Assembly (NCBI GenBank): GCA_014607495.2
Contig: CP053152.1
Coordinates: forward strand, 14,243,899-14,307,898
Direction of reading: 5' to 3'
From: Carposina sasakii
Taxonomy: Eukaryota; Arthropoda; Insecta; Lepidoptera; Carposinidae
Length of the DNA stretch: 64,000 nt
Part shown: positions 1 to 11,585 of the stretch, one piece after another
Numbering within the stretch: the stretch's first letter is position 1
How the letters are laid out: the number at the start of each line of letters is the position of its first letter
Program-made: the position numbers and the translations under genes
The notes under the pieces: generated by a model
What the model was told of the DNA's origin: nothing
Seen by the model: only the letters and a program-made list of their open reading frames with translations
Databases searched by the model: none

Positions 1-1252
1 GACTGCCATTAGAGTAGATAACTGTACTGACTGGATCATGTAAGATGTCGTACCTACTATACCTATACTTACTATAGTCGTGACGGTTCGTTGTCCGTCA
101 CCACCCTTTTCTGTTTTGTTGGTTCCTTCCTTCCCTCCCACTCATGCCTACGGGGTAACTTAATACATAATTGAAAAGTTGAGCGTAGAACGCTCCTGAA
201 ATACTTAGGTACCTAGGTAGATAATGTCTAACCAGATACCTGTCTGCTTAGACACATTTGTAGCAGCCGGACCGATCGATATGGACCCTTTACGATAGGT
301 ATCCTCTACTCATCTATCTACTCCTCTTTGATAATAGGGTCACCGTCGACGGGATCACGGGATAGTTTGCTAAATCTAGGGATTAGCGAACTCGGATTTA
401 AATCTTTTGTACTTATTTTAAGGTTTGCTCTAAAACTGAGTACCTAAACAAGTAGGTACTTACATATGACTTCTGATATTTTGGAATTTGAACTTTAAAA
501 ACACTTAAATCACTTTGGTTAGTTTGGTCGGAACCACGTCGGAATGAAATAAACAAACAGAACGCCATAAGAAAAGCTTCCATCCATCGGGGTACTTGCT
601 TTGTTATGTGATTGTTTAGACAGACTGCTCTTGTTTCTGGCACACTCCCAATTTTAGCTGCTTAGACATGCTCGGTACAATGTAGATTTTTTCTGTAATT
701 ATTACTTATACTTACCTACTATGTTACTATTATTAGGTACTAAATCTTTCTATCTTATTTTAGTTAGGTAATTTCATGCTTAACAGTCGCTTTGAAACAA
801 TAACTTCGGCAATTGGGAAAGTAGTTACCTAACTTTAGTAGTTAGGCCCTAACTATTAGTAGGTATCTACTCTTTCAACTTATGCTGGACGGTAGAGAAA
901 TACCTACCCAAGGACGGACACGTATATGAGAGTTATTTATTAGTCTGATGTTTCTTGTACGGAAGTTGTGCTCATTAGGTTTTAATGGAATATATAGACA
1001 CAATAGGTATCCTTTGGAAAGATTAATAATCAAGGTATAGTCATCGTCGTCAGCCTATTATATTATTATTGGTATAATAGCTAGTAATTATTATCTCAGT
1101 CGCAGTGGTGCATCTTGTCACGATTTCCTCAAGTCCTTACCTACATTTTTCCTGTAGTGTGTTTTTTAAACGAAACGCTTAACATAATGGGTCTCATGGT
1201 GACCCAACTAATGCTTAAACCGAAGCTCAAGCCCAAATATTTTTGTCCTCAG
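1..1252. other. presumed intron of the dynein light chain gene
   Basis: AT-rich DNA without convincing coding sequence. It ends in a pyrimidine-rich tract and AG at 1251-1252, which is the acceptor for the exon that follows. The 5' exon(s) of that gene were not found here and probably lie left of the window. Confidence 0.5.
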
Positions 1253-1501
1253 CATTCGGACATGACAGAGGAGATGCGGAACGAGGCAATGGAGCTATCG
1301 GTGACAGCCTGCGAGAAGTACTCGCAGAACAACGAGCTGGCAGCACGAATGGTCAAGGAGTCCATGGACAAGAAGTTCGGGCCGGCCTTCCACGTGGTCA
1401 TCGGCGAGAGCTACGGCTTCGAAATCACATACGAGTGCACAACCATATGCTACATGTACTTCGGAGGCAATCAGGCTGTGTGCATTTGGAAGTGCTCTTG
1501 A
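1253..1501 (+). CDS. DNAL4: Axonemal dynein light chain 4, last coding exon (partial gene)
   Basis: Terminal exon of a dynein light chain of the LC8-like DNAL4 type, an axonemal outer-arm component that forms dimers on the dynein intermediate-chain complex. The exon starts in phase 0 just after a TTTTTGTCCTCAG acceptor and reads HSDMTEEMRNEAMELSVTAC, the point where known DNAL4 proteins continue from their short N-terminal exon. Next come the hallmark MDKKFGPAFHVVIGE and YMYFGGNQAVCIWKCS, then TGA at 1499-1501. The open frame extends upstream to an ATG at 1115, but that part looks intronic. The stretch before YMYFGG reads YECTTIC, where family members usually have a hydrophobic strand like HEVKNLL, so the dimer-strand region is divergent. 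Only 82 codons are present; the rest of the gene is outside the window. Confidence 0.9.
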   Translation, partial: HSDMTEEMRNEAMELSVTACEKYSQNNELAARMVKESMDKKFGPAFHVVIGESYGFEITYECTTICYMYFGGNQAVCIWKCS

Positions 1502-1636
1502 AACGACACGAAGTTGAAAATTATTTACTTGAACAAATACTTGTAAAACTTTTGGAATCCATAGCCATTTAGCCGAACGGTTTTTTGAAGAAACAATTAC
1601 CGGAACCGTTTAGCTGTATTGTGTATTTCATATGTA

Positions 1637-1642
1637 AATAAA
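1637..1642 (+). terminator. poly(A) signal of DNAL4
   Basis: AATAAA, 136 bases after the DNAL4 stop codon, on the same strand. Confidence 0.6.
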
Positions 1643-3484
1643 ACAGAGGACACGAAAGGCGGACGGTGAAAAACGTTTCCATGAAGTCATTAGCATAGAG
1701 TTGTAATTTAAGTAGATACAACTAACTAACCCAATAGAAGTAAAAGGGTATCTAATATTAGTTATGTTTGTAACGCATCCTATACTATCTAGGTATATAC
1801 TCAGATCTATGTTCAAGCCAGACATCAAAATAACATTCCCCTTCCGCAATTTGACGGCAGTGTCGAGGGGAGATATGTTAGGGTGATTTCCAATTAGTCA
1901 CGTCCGTGCGTTTTTATATCTAGACATACTTATTGGTTTCCAATAGAGAGATCGATTTTACTTGTTCTTACACATGTTATAGAGATTTTCGAGAGTAAAA
2001 CAAATATTTGTTTAACTCTACTTACTTAGAACGGGGTCAATGCGAGTCGCCAGCTAAATTGCGAGCGTCTGGCAGTTGCGCGCTGTTGAGAATTAACACG
2101 ATGTTATCTAAACGACATCTGCAATGCATTGTTGAAAACTACACTCACTAAATCTGTCGAAAATTGTCTGAAATAAGTACTTAGTTTTGTTATGCCATCT
2201 AGATTTATAGCTAAAACTAGCTTTATTCAGAGAGTTGGGTGTTCATTCCCACTATGAACTTCAAACTTCTTATGTGAAACCACTCCTGAACCACAGTGAG
2301 ACCCTACTACATTTAGGTGGTTCAGGAGGTTTAGGGAATTCCATTGGTATAAGATTATTAAGCAATATACCTTGGAGATCTATAAAATCTTTATCTCAAA
2401 ACTCGCTTCGCCTTAACCTTTAGTTTTCTTAGACCTAATCAAGGTCAAGCGTAGCATACAAAATCGAGTTCGCCGTAGGTGGTAAAGGTTGGCGATTAGT
2501 CAACAAAAAAAACCAAAATAATTACATTTTTTGTATCACAGTTATAGTCGTTCTCAGCCTTGGACAGAAATTGAGAACGAATTGCTGTTTTACAGCGTCC
2601 TATTCTGTAATTGTTCCGTAATCAAGGTTTCCTGGTAATTATAATAATTATTGATAATTTGAATAGTTTTTAGTATTTATGATAGCAATATAATTTTACA
2701 TAATACTTATGTTTTTCTACTGATATATTATTTATTTATTTGAGTTCAAAAACTTTACAATAATACAGTGTAGGGACACCAAGCCACTGTAAAGTCCATA
2801 TCCGTTATCCTCTATTAGGTACTATCTGAGTGATCGTGTAATATAATTTAATGGTCTTGTTTATAGAGTTTTAATTATAGTGGCCATGGGAACCGACTAC
2901 CTATTAGTCTTGATAAGAAATGTATTTTTTTTATTGTAAAGATAAAAATTGTTGTGTCTTATTGATAAACAGATTAAAATTATAATATAATAGAATTAAT
3001 TACATATTTTAAAATGGTTGTTTCATATCGTCGTCCACCTATGATGAGTCATTACAATCGTTTCCTTTTTACAGAAATGCGACACCTAGAATAGTAACCT
3101 AATAATGTGGAAGCGCCAGGCAGACTAGTCAAATAACTCTTTGATAAAATACAAATTAAACTCTGTAATATCCAAATTATTATATTAAATAATAAAATTC
3201 AATGTGTTAAACGTTACAAATCTCAATAAATCCAATCAATATGAACTAACGTAAGATCCTGCTGCGCAATACTCCCAGAGGAAGGCGTAAGTTGTGATGT
3301 GACGTAATAAAGATTTTAAAGTTAATCTAACATGGCAGATAAACATTAGGTACAATAGGAAACGGTATTAAAAGGCGCTAAGCAGACGGCGAGGCTGAGC
3401 GATCTTCTTACCGCCATATAAAGACAATAAATAAAGACTCAAAGCTAAAGGCGCAGTCTTTTTGCCAGCCATGCACTTTGGTAG

Positions 3485-3841
3485 TACTGGGTGTAAAATG
3501 ACAACTTTGTTCTTTTAATACCTCGTATTCTTTGTAAAATCACGATCATTTTTTTCTATGGAAGCACCCCTGGGAAACCACGGGTTTCCAAGATATTGAG
3601 GTTTAAAGTTACATCGGTTAACAAACATTTTTTTCAAACATACCATGTCAAAATGTTATAATGTTAGTTTTGTACATTTGTACTTTGTGCATCAAACGAA
3701 TACATTGCTTGCAATAAAATGACAGTATTTTTTCATATTTTTTTGTCGTTTCCCAGGGTTGGTTCCATAAAAGAAAATGATCGTAACCTTACAAAGAATA
3801 CGAGGTATTAAAAAAACATTGTTGTCTTTTTACACCCTGTA
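3485..3841. mobile_element. palindromic MITE with long terminal inverted repeats
   Basis: The left arm starts TACTGGGTGTAAAATGACAA. The right end is its reverse complement (TTTTTACACCCTGTA), and the match runs about 70 bp inward with few mismatches, through AATACCTCGTATTCTTTGTA on one side and TACAAAGAATACGAGGTATT on the other. There is no coding capacity. The TACAGGGTGTAA-like tip is shared with the element at 42461-42720. Confidence 0.8.
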
Positions 3842-4534
3842 GAATTCCCTTTGCGCTATCGTTCGGCCGCAGATATCAGTCATAAAAGTACATAATAGTA
3901 ATATAAATGTTTTACGATCAAAATAATATTAATTATATCTTCTGGTGTTTTCGGAAGGTGAACAACTATTTTCTCCTCTAAAATATTACGCGAACAAGAC
4001 CTTTTTCACTACCAATTATTTCTATTCTACGTCTTTTAAATATTGGCACATAAAATGATCACATAATACTCATTATACTTTAATATTAGTCAATACATTT
4101 CGTACGAAAGCTAGTCGTAACCATTTTTAAAATTCACAAAGACTCAATTCTACACTGGCCATCATTATATTTAAGTAGTTCTAAACTACTTGGTTTGGTA
4201 AACAAGAGTGGTTCAGAACAGTTTAAATATTATAAGTTGTCAGTGAATAATTGAGTTCAATATCTAACTATTACAATAACATTATAGTTATGTTACTAAA
4301 CGCTCATATAAAAATCTACACAACTGATATAATGTATAATATGTTTGAACTTATCTTAATATGTCTAACAAATGTATGAATATATTTTGTTTAGGCACGA
4401 TTTTATCAAATTCAGTGTGTGGATTACTAGACTCACTGGGCAGTTATATAACGGGAAAATAAGCACCAATATTGATAATATACGAGTAGAAGATTACCTA
4501 CATTTACACAACGCTACAACAAGACGAGCTAGAT

Positions 4535-4730
4535 CAGGGATTCCCGAACTTTTATTCCTCATAGACCCCTTTCAAAAGTTATCTGGTTCTGGTGGACCCC
4601 CTGGACCCCCTACAGGTCCACATCACATACAAATTAAATGTGAACCCGCATTTTTTCACGCCAACGTAGACCCCAATCGAGTCTCCTGTGGACCCCTGGG
4701 GGTCCACCTAGACCACTTTGGGAACCACTG
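4535..4730. mobile_element. non-autonomous hAT element with perfect 8-bp target duplication
   Basis: A 196-bp element with imperfect terminal inverted repeats (CAGGGATTCCCGAACTTTT at the left; CCACTTTGGGAACCACTG at the right), matching the CAGxGGTTCCCAAACT-type hAT terminus. It is flanked by an exact 8-bp duplication AGCTAGAT at 4527-4534 and 4731-4738, the size expected of hAT transposases. The 119-codon open frame across it (4372-4731) is accidental. Confidence 0.88.
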
Positions 4731-6229
4731 AGCTAGATGGTACAGATTACATTTAGCAATGGTTAGCAATATGTGCACGTTCCAAAATATTTGCTGTAGC
4801 CTCTCTTTAACCTATTACTAAATTAACATTAAGATAATAATTGAATGAATATGAACCACTAGCTAGTTGTGATTCGGTCAATATACTGAACTTGGTGATT
4901 TGCTTACTTGTAGGTCTACTTGCACCAAGCACTAATCCGAAATAGAGTTTGGATTCAGATGTTATTGCTTTTTTAACATAAATTGGAATACATATATGTA
5001 CCTATGCGAAACAGACGTAATAAGGACTTTGTGCAAGTAGGCCTTAATATGTATAAACAGTAACATAGTAATCTGTTTTAGATACTTATTTGCAAACCAT
5101 GAATATAATCTCAAGCTTGCCACTGGCATGTAACTGTTATCTTATGCTTTTCTACATTACTATAACCAATGAAAAAGTAATTTAGTAATAACTGACAATA
5201 TGTAACGCAGTCATGAGATCAAGTCCATGATTTACCATTAACCCTTTCTATTTTAATTCACGTGATTTATCTAATTATCAAATGCAGTTATTAAATGTTA
5301 AATTAAATACGAAGAATAATGGAATGATGCAGACAACGTTAAATACATTAATTTGTGACAATACTGACTTGAAAGTAAATATATAAATAAATAGTACAAA
5401 AGGTAACAAGTGACGAAATATGATGAAAGAAGTTTTTTAATACAGTTGCTCAAAAAGTGGCGTATTGCAGGGACGTATAGCGTTCGGGATGTGGGCTATT
5501 ACATACTCGTGCTTTTTCTTTACCTTTACCGAACTCGTGCGTTTTATTTCCCAACTGTCAAAATAATGTCTATTTAAAAAAAAACAACCACGAAGTTTTT
5601 ACAAAAAAAAAATCATAGAAGTTTTATGATTTATGCAAATATTTCTAAAAAGAAGCTACTGGTTTGTTTCAATATCAGATTTAATTATTTGATTCAATGA
5701 GTTAGGTTAGGTTTCATTTTATTTCATCCCATTAAATATTATTTCATATCAATAAAAAAATTCTACTGATGACTTGGCTGTATGGGCATAGTTCCCTTTG
5801 CCTACCCAGAATGGGTGAAGAAAACAAAAAAAAATCTCTGCTTAGATTCTTTTACGGTTGGCGCCATTTTGTTTTGTTGTGTTTTTATTATTTTATTAAA
5901 TTGCGCAACTGTATTAAAAATAGTTGTTCAGTACACGTGCAATCCAATGCCGTCATTGCAACTTGTTCCGACTGTCAACCCTCATCTTCGGCTGCGCCTC
6001 GGCTCGGGACGGCTCGGTTAGACATTTGTCGGAACTCTTTGCAATGACAGGCTTTCCGCACTCGTGATGAAATATACTATTACTACTGCCAAAGATATAG
6101 CAAATTAATACATTTGCTAGCTAAAGTCATATAGCCGATATAAGGCGCGTAGAAACACATCGTCCGTTGCAGACTGACCAATAAAATGCAACTGTGGTTG
6201 GTTATGAACTTCACAAGAAAGATATTAAC

Positions 6230-6290
6230 TATTGAAATACCCTTACGGGATAGGCAGAGCACCAAGGGCCGATAGAACCACATGAAATAA
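6230..6290 (-). repeat. 3' tail fragment of an RTE-type LINE (family B)
   Basis: ACCCTTACGGGATAGGCAGA followed by GCACCAAGGGCCGATAGAAC matches the fragment at 45718-45865. On the minus strand it corresponds to the 3' end of the RTE copy at 23165-24500. Confidence 0.55.
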
Positions 6291-6343
6291 ACTTTTGCAA
6301 AAAAAAATTTTTTAACGGAAAAGCCTATTGGTTAAGCGGATAG

Positions 6344-6459
6344 TCCACCTCCAACTAAATAGTTTATCCAGTTTTAGTTTACGGTGGACGCACATATGTA
6401 TAGTATGAAATACTTTACTATGTGCTAAGCTAAACTAACTTATTTTAGTTGGCGGTGGA
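6344..6459. mobile_element. short MITE-like inverted repeat
   Basis: The arms TCCACCTCCAACTAAAT and TTTTAGTTGGCGGTGGA are inverted copies at the ends of a 116-bp segment. No coding capacity. Confidence 0.55.
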
Positions 6460-8109
6460 ATTATATATATATTATTATTAGGGAATATTAATATAGTGTC
6501 AAACCTTGCATAATGACGGTCAGTCTACAAGTTCAACATAAAAATCTTATCTTATAAAATTCATTCTACATAACAATTAACTTTGGTGAATGTATTTGAA
6601 CCAATTTTGAGATTAATTTGTATCCCAACAACGCGGGAATGGCACTTGTGTAAAGGCTAAAAGTACACTTGCCAACTTTACAATATAGTTAGCAAGTATA
6701 AAAGCCCATCAATCAACCAATTAATTAATTTAAATATAACATTTTTTTGTATAATAATTTGTTCAAATGATCACACAACAAACTTACTTACACACTAACA
6801 CCTCACTCGATACTAATACGAAATAAAAATTATGTTAATTAATATTCTACTTTGTTTCAGTCATCGAAAAAAAAAATTCCTATAAATACAGGATATATTT
6901 TATTTTACAAAAAACATTAAAATAATTGAAAAAATCACGAACCTCTTCTTTATCATTTTTAAATTATATTATTAGGTATTGTTTGGAAAAATAATCACTA
7001 TTTTTATTAAGAATCTTGCTTAGCAATTCAATAACTCGAGTTATATATTTTTATGCAAAATTATTAACTGTGAACAAGGAACGTCTCGATAAATTTATTT
7101 TATTTCCTATCTATAACTAGTAAAGCATCGCGTTAACAAGTTACACTCTAAAGCGTCAAGCACACTATACAGACAGAAATAGAATCATAAACAATATTTT
7201 TTAAAGATAACACGCGAAGGAAATGCGTTAGAATGCACAAAATTATGCGTCCATGTATTCCACTGTAGTACATGTTAGTAAGTTTTTATTACAGAAAATT
7301 AAACTCAATGTGACTCAAAATGTTCATAAATTAGTCACTGCACGGTAAGTCATGGACATTATTTTTAAAGTCACTTTGCACAACTGGTTGTATATATACC
7401 TACATAATTATCTCATAATTTTCTCCTCCACTTCTAATCTACTTACAACCATTACAAGTCATAAATAAAAATAATCAGAATTGACATCATCAACGAACTG
7501 GGATATAAAATACAGTCCTACCAACTTATCTGTGAATTGTGAAGTGGCAATAAAATATAAATTCACTTCAGCAACACAGAGACGACAATTTTAAGTAAGC
7601 AATAATTTTTGTTTAAACTTCGTAACGGTATTGACTCACAAGTTAAATCTATTAGATTTGACAACGATGACGTTATCTGTTTTCGAAAAAGTCCGTGTTG
7701 CCGTAGATAAAGAAGTATTTCGCAGATAAGTAGGTACCTTACAACTGTGAAAAATGGACAAATGCGGTATAACTTTTTTTTTGTAAAACTTTGCCCGTAA
7801 TCGTAGCGATACTTTGTATAGACGTTTATTCATATTTGTCAGTGTAACACCAGTTATTAATATAACTAAAGGTTATTACAAAAACTAACTACATTATACC
7901 TATATACTTTGTATTACATTCTATAAACAAATGTAATTAAGCCACGCCCCCCTTTCCTTACATAAAAATATCTGAAAAACAAAATGGCAGATATTTGAAC
8001 AGCTCTATCTAATAGGTATCAACTGCCAGCGTACAGTATCTCGAGTGGTCGGTACCATTAGAGATGAATGTTGATTGCTAGTGGTATACCTGCTACATAC
8101 TAGAGTGAG

Positions 8110-8216
8110 TGTCACTAAATATACCCTTTGAATGATGGCACTAGTTACTATGTGTATAAATTATCTGTGTTACTGCATACAAAAAATGTTAGTTCCGTGT
8201 TCAGGCATATAAACAT
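8110..8216. repeat. dispersed repeat, three copies in the window
   Basis: Shares blocks such as GATGGCACTAGTTACTATGT and AATGTTAGTTCCG...TCAGGCAT with 9470-9530 and 47310-47405. Class unknown. Confidence 0.5.
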
Positions 8217-8314
8217 CAGATAGCCTATCTGAAGAATAAAGTCGATTCTGTCTCTATCGTGATCAAGTTTTAGAGAAAGACAGCATCAACTTTATTCTTC
8301 AGATATGCTATCTG
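8217..8314. repeat. 98-bp imperfect palindrome
   Basis: CAGATAGCCTATCTGAAGAA and its inverted copy TTCTTCAGATATGCTATCTG bound the segment; the arms are about 29 bp. It could be a MITE or a hairpin core inside the dispersed repeat on its left. Confidence 0.6.
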
Positions 8315-8478
8315 ACGTTCGGAAAAGTCGGTCCTAAAAGGAACAGCTGATCAAAACTCCTAGCTAGCTAGCTAACTAGCAAGCTATCTGTACGCACAAA
8401 TGTGTCGAGTAGTTGCAGTCCTGAGTCGTGCATCGCCCGCGGCGGCCACTACACGGTGGTGTAGTGGCGAGGCTCGCG

Positions 8479-11400
8479 CTAGGCGGGCTGGAAACGCGTC
8501 ACCAGCAGCTTGGTGGCCTTGGCCAGGTCGTAGGCGGCGGCGCGCACGTTGACCACGCCCCCCGCGCCGCCCCCCGCCCCGCAGGCCCGCGCCAGTGCCT
8601 CTCCCGCGCTGGCTAGCGATGATAGCACCAGCTGTAGCTCGCGGTCCGAGCACGACTGCCAATGAGTTACAGGGGGATCACATTATGTTTCGTTAAAGCT
8701 CGGTACTGACCGACGTTAGGTTGCCTGTCCACCGGAGCGAAACGGAGAAACTTTAATAGTAGAATTATATAAAACATCGGTTCAGCTAGTCTTGCAATCC
8801 TGTTGGTTAATATTTATCCGCCTCGCGACCTTGCTCCGCTCTAGTGGACAGGCAGCCTTACGCGGTGTAATGCATTACATACGTTACGGCGTACCGGTTA
8901 CGCGATACAGCCACCAAAATCTATGTCGTGGCGCTGTTACTATGTGCATGCTAAATAGGGTATATGCATGATTTTTTTATATTTTTTTTTATATTCTACG
9001 TAAAAAATGAATAGTGTTTGCCCTTGGAATGGCATATCTAACTTGGATTTACAGCAATTCAAAAATATGAAGCGGCAAAATGTTAAAATGGCAAAGACTT
9101 TGACGTCATAATAGACAACCGCCTCAAATTAGTATGGGGAAAAAATGCAATCTTATTTTAGAAACGTAATATTTTATATTTTGTTTGTGTATTGTTGTCA
9201 ATAAAAATTGTTTATTAATAGGTGCAGATATTAATTAAGTATTTATTAAATCAATGAGATAGTTCAAAATATGGGTAAAATTGTATGTTTTGACTCCTTT
9301 TATGTTGTAAATTTTTTTCGTAAAATTTTTCAATATTTTAAACTCCTGTAACTTTGGTATTTACTAACCGATTGATGTTATTTTTGCACTATTCGATTTG
9401 TATTTGTAATATCTTTCGAATAAAATATACAAAATCTATTTTCGTGTCAGACGCATATTCCCTATAATCCGTATCACTGCATACAGAAAATGTTAGTTCC
9501 GAAATCAGGCATGGGAGTTATTCTATGAAATGGGGTCTAAAACGGTTCGTTACTCGCTGATTTCGCCGTAACACTACGTACTGACTGCGTCAATCAGTAG
9601 CGAGCTTTTGGTGGAGTTCCAAGCCAAGCGATACAGAGACAACATTGGCTATACTATAAACCATAGATGAACAATATCTAAAACAGAGTACAATCTCACC
9701 TGTGGGAACAACGCTAGTAAAGAGTGCACGGCGTGCCGGATGTCGTCGGCGCGGTCCCGCACGGCGTCCCGCTCGCGCGCCGCGTCCCGCCCGGCGTCCC
9801 ACACGGCGTCCCGCTCCTGCGCCGCGGCCCACAGCTCCTGGATCCCGCGCGTCACGCCCTCCGCGCGCCGCAGCACGAGCTCGGGGGGCGGGGCCTGGCT
9901 CGGGGGCGGGGCCAGCCCGAGGGGCGTGGTCAGGCCGAGTGATGGCGACGGCGAGCGCTCGAAATCCGATAGGGTTGTTAGCTGCAAGCGACACACAGTG
10001 TAATAGCTGGCTTTTACCTATACAGGGATAACTTTGGACCTTAAACCTTGGAGACCAGACACTTCCCAGGTATGCTTCCATAGTGAAAAATGTTATATTA
10101 AAGGTATACAGTGACACATTACTACAAAAGACCAAAAGCTTTAAGTTGATAAGAGACCAGACACGGATGATGATGATTGGCATGATTAGCATTGGATATA
10201 TGTAGTAGAATAGTATGGTACCTATGATGTAAGCAAAATATATATTCCCAGCAAATACCTGAAGCACAGGTCTTGTTGGGAACATTTGCAAATGATTTCA
10301 TTACCTACATTCAACTTAGCAGGCAGACAAAGCGAGAATAGTATAGGCAAGTGCCGCATACATATTACTGAATTGTCAGTATACTAAATGGTTGGTTAAT
10401 ATTAATTGTGTAACATAAGTTTGTAAATACAAAACTACAAATAGATATCAGAATGGTTCTACATGACTACTACCTGGCCACCTCTTGTTTCAGTTAGTTT
10501 AATATAATTCACCCTAAAACTACTGAAAAATAAAGGAAATAGTAAATTTTAAAATTACAATTTACACCATTTTTATAAGCATGAATCATACAGGGAAATC
10601 TATTTAGAAAAAAGGATACTATTTACAAAAAATATTACACACATGAATATTCCTTTGAATTGGTATAATATTGACGTCAATCTGCTAACCCTGTATGACC
10701 CACGCGAGACAATTAGTAAAATGAATTAGTACCTGATGTTTAGTAACCTGCCAGCTGCGCGGACCCTCGCGAGCCTCGAACATACTGACCGGTCGCTGCA
10801 CGCCGCGCGCCGGCGCCGCCGCGCCCTCCGCGCGGACGGACAAGCTCTCCGACTCCAAGCTCCGCCCCCTTTCCGGAGGCTTCTCATCCAACACGTTACT
10901 CGAAAGGCTTTCGTTCATAGACGCCTGTGACGTCATACTGTCATCGTCGACGCTGCTGGTCGTTTTCAACACGCTGTTCTCTTTAGTCAGCTGCTCGACT
11001 ATGCACTGCAAGTTTTTGAGCTGGTTCTTCAGTTCTGTGATGGTGGAGTCCCGACTGTCTAGCTCCTTCTGTAAGGTTTCTAGTTGTGTGTTGTTAGCGG
11101 GCGCGGGGAGGCCGGGGTCGGCGGTGAGGGGGACGGGGTGAGTAGATGATATTGTTTCTCCGACTTGCGTCTCCGTGAGGCTTGACATCTGAAAATGTTT
11201 TTAATACATTTAAAATTGCCAACAAGTTCGGTGGAAACGCATCTTAAGCTAAGAACTATTGGGTCGGTTCATATCTGACGGCAGATGCGTCGAGCGTATC
11301 TCCAGGTATAGGCAAACGTACGCTCGACGCACTAACGTGTCATCGGTTGAGTGTGAACGGTCGAGTGTTTTTCTATACATTTTGTCTGTTCTGGCGTTAC

Positions 11401-11553
11401 GCGACCGATAATACGCTACGCATGTTCCGTCAGATATGAACCGACCTTTAAACTTAAGTTAACGTCAGTCGCTCCACGGAATTACAAACACATCGAGTCA
11501 TTCCACATATATCTGTCATCCATACATAATATTAGCATCCGGCTGAAAAGATT

Positions 11554-11585
<32 letters not shown>

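Larger units (their letters stand above)
1650..8400. other. intergenic region with scattered repeats
   Basis: No exon could be supported on either strand. The stretch is AT-rich and holds a small hairpin (2277-2330, arms around TCCTGAACCAC), two TIR elements, a hAT element and a LINE tail, listed separately. The open frames at 2235-2423, 5769-6047 and 7636-7833 lack splice signals or recognisable domains. Confidence 0.5.

Noticed and set aside
1115..1252. Upstream part of the open frame in front of DNAL4
   Set aside because: No family similarity, and a clear acceptor at 1251-1252 places the exon start at HSDM.
4372..4731. 119-codon open frame with a proline-rich tract
   Set aside because: It overlaps a hAT element from tip to tip and has no splice or start context.
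9590..10291. 233-codon minus-strand frame
   Set aside because: It crosses Git intron and exon in the wrong frame; the family-matching frame is the 282-bp exon at 9700-9981.
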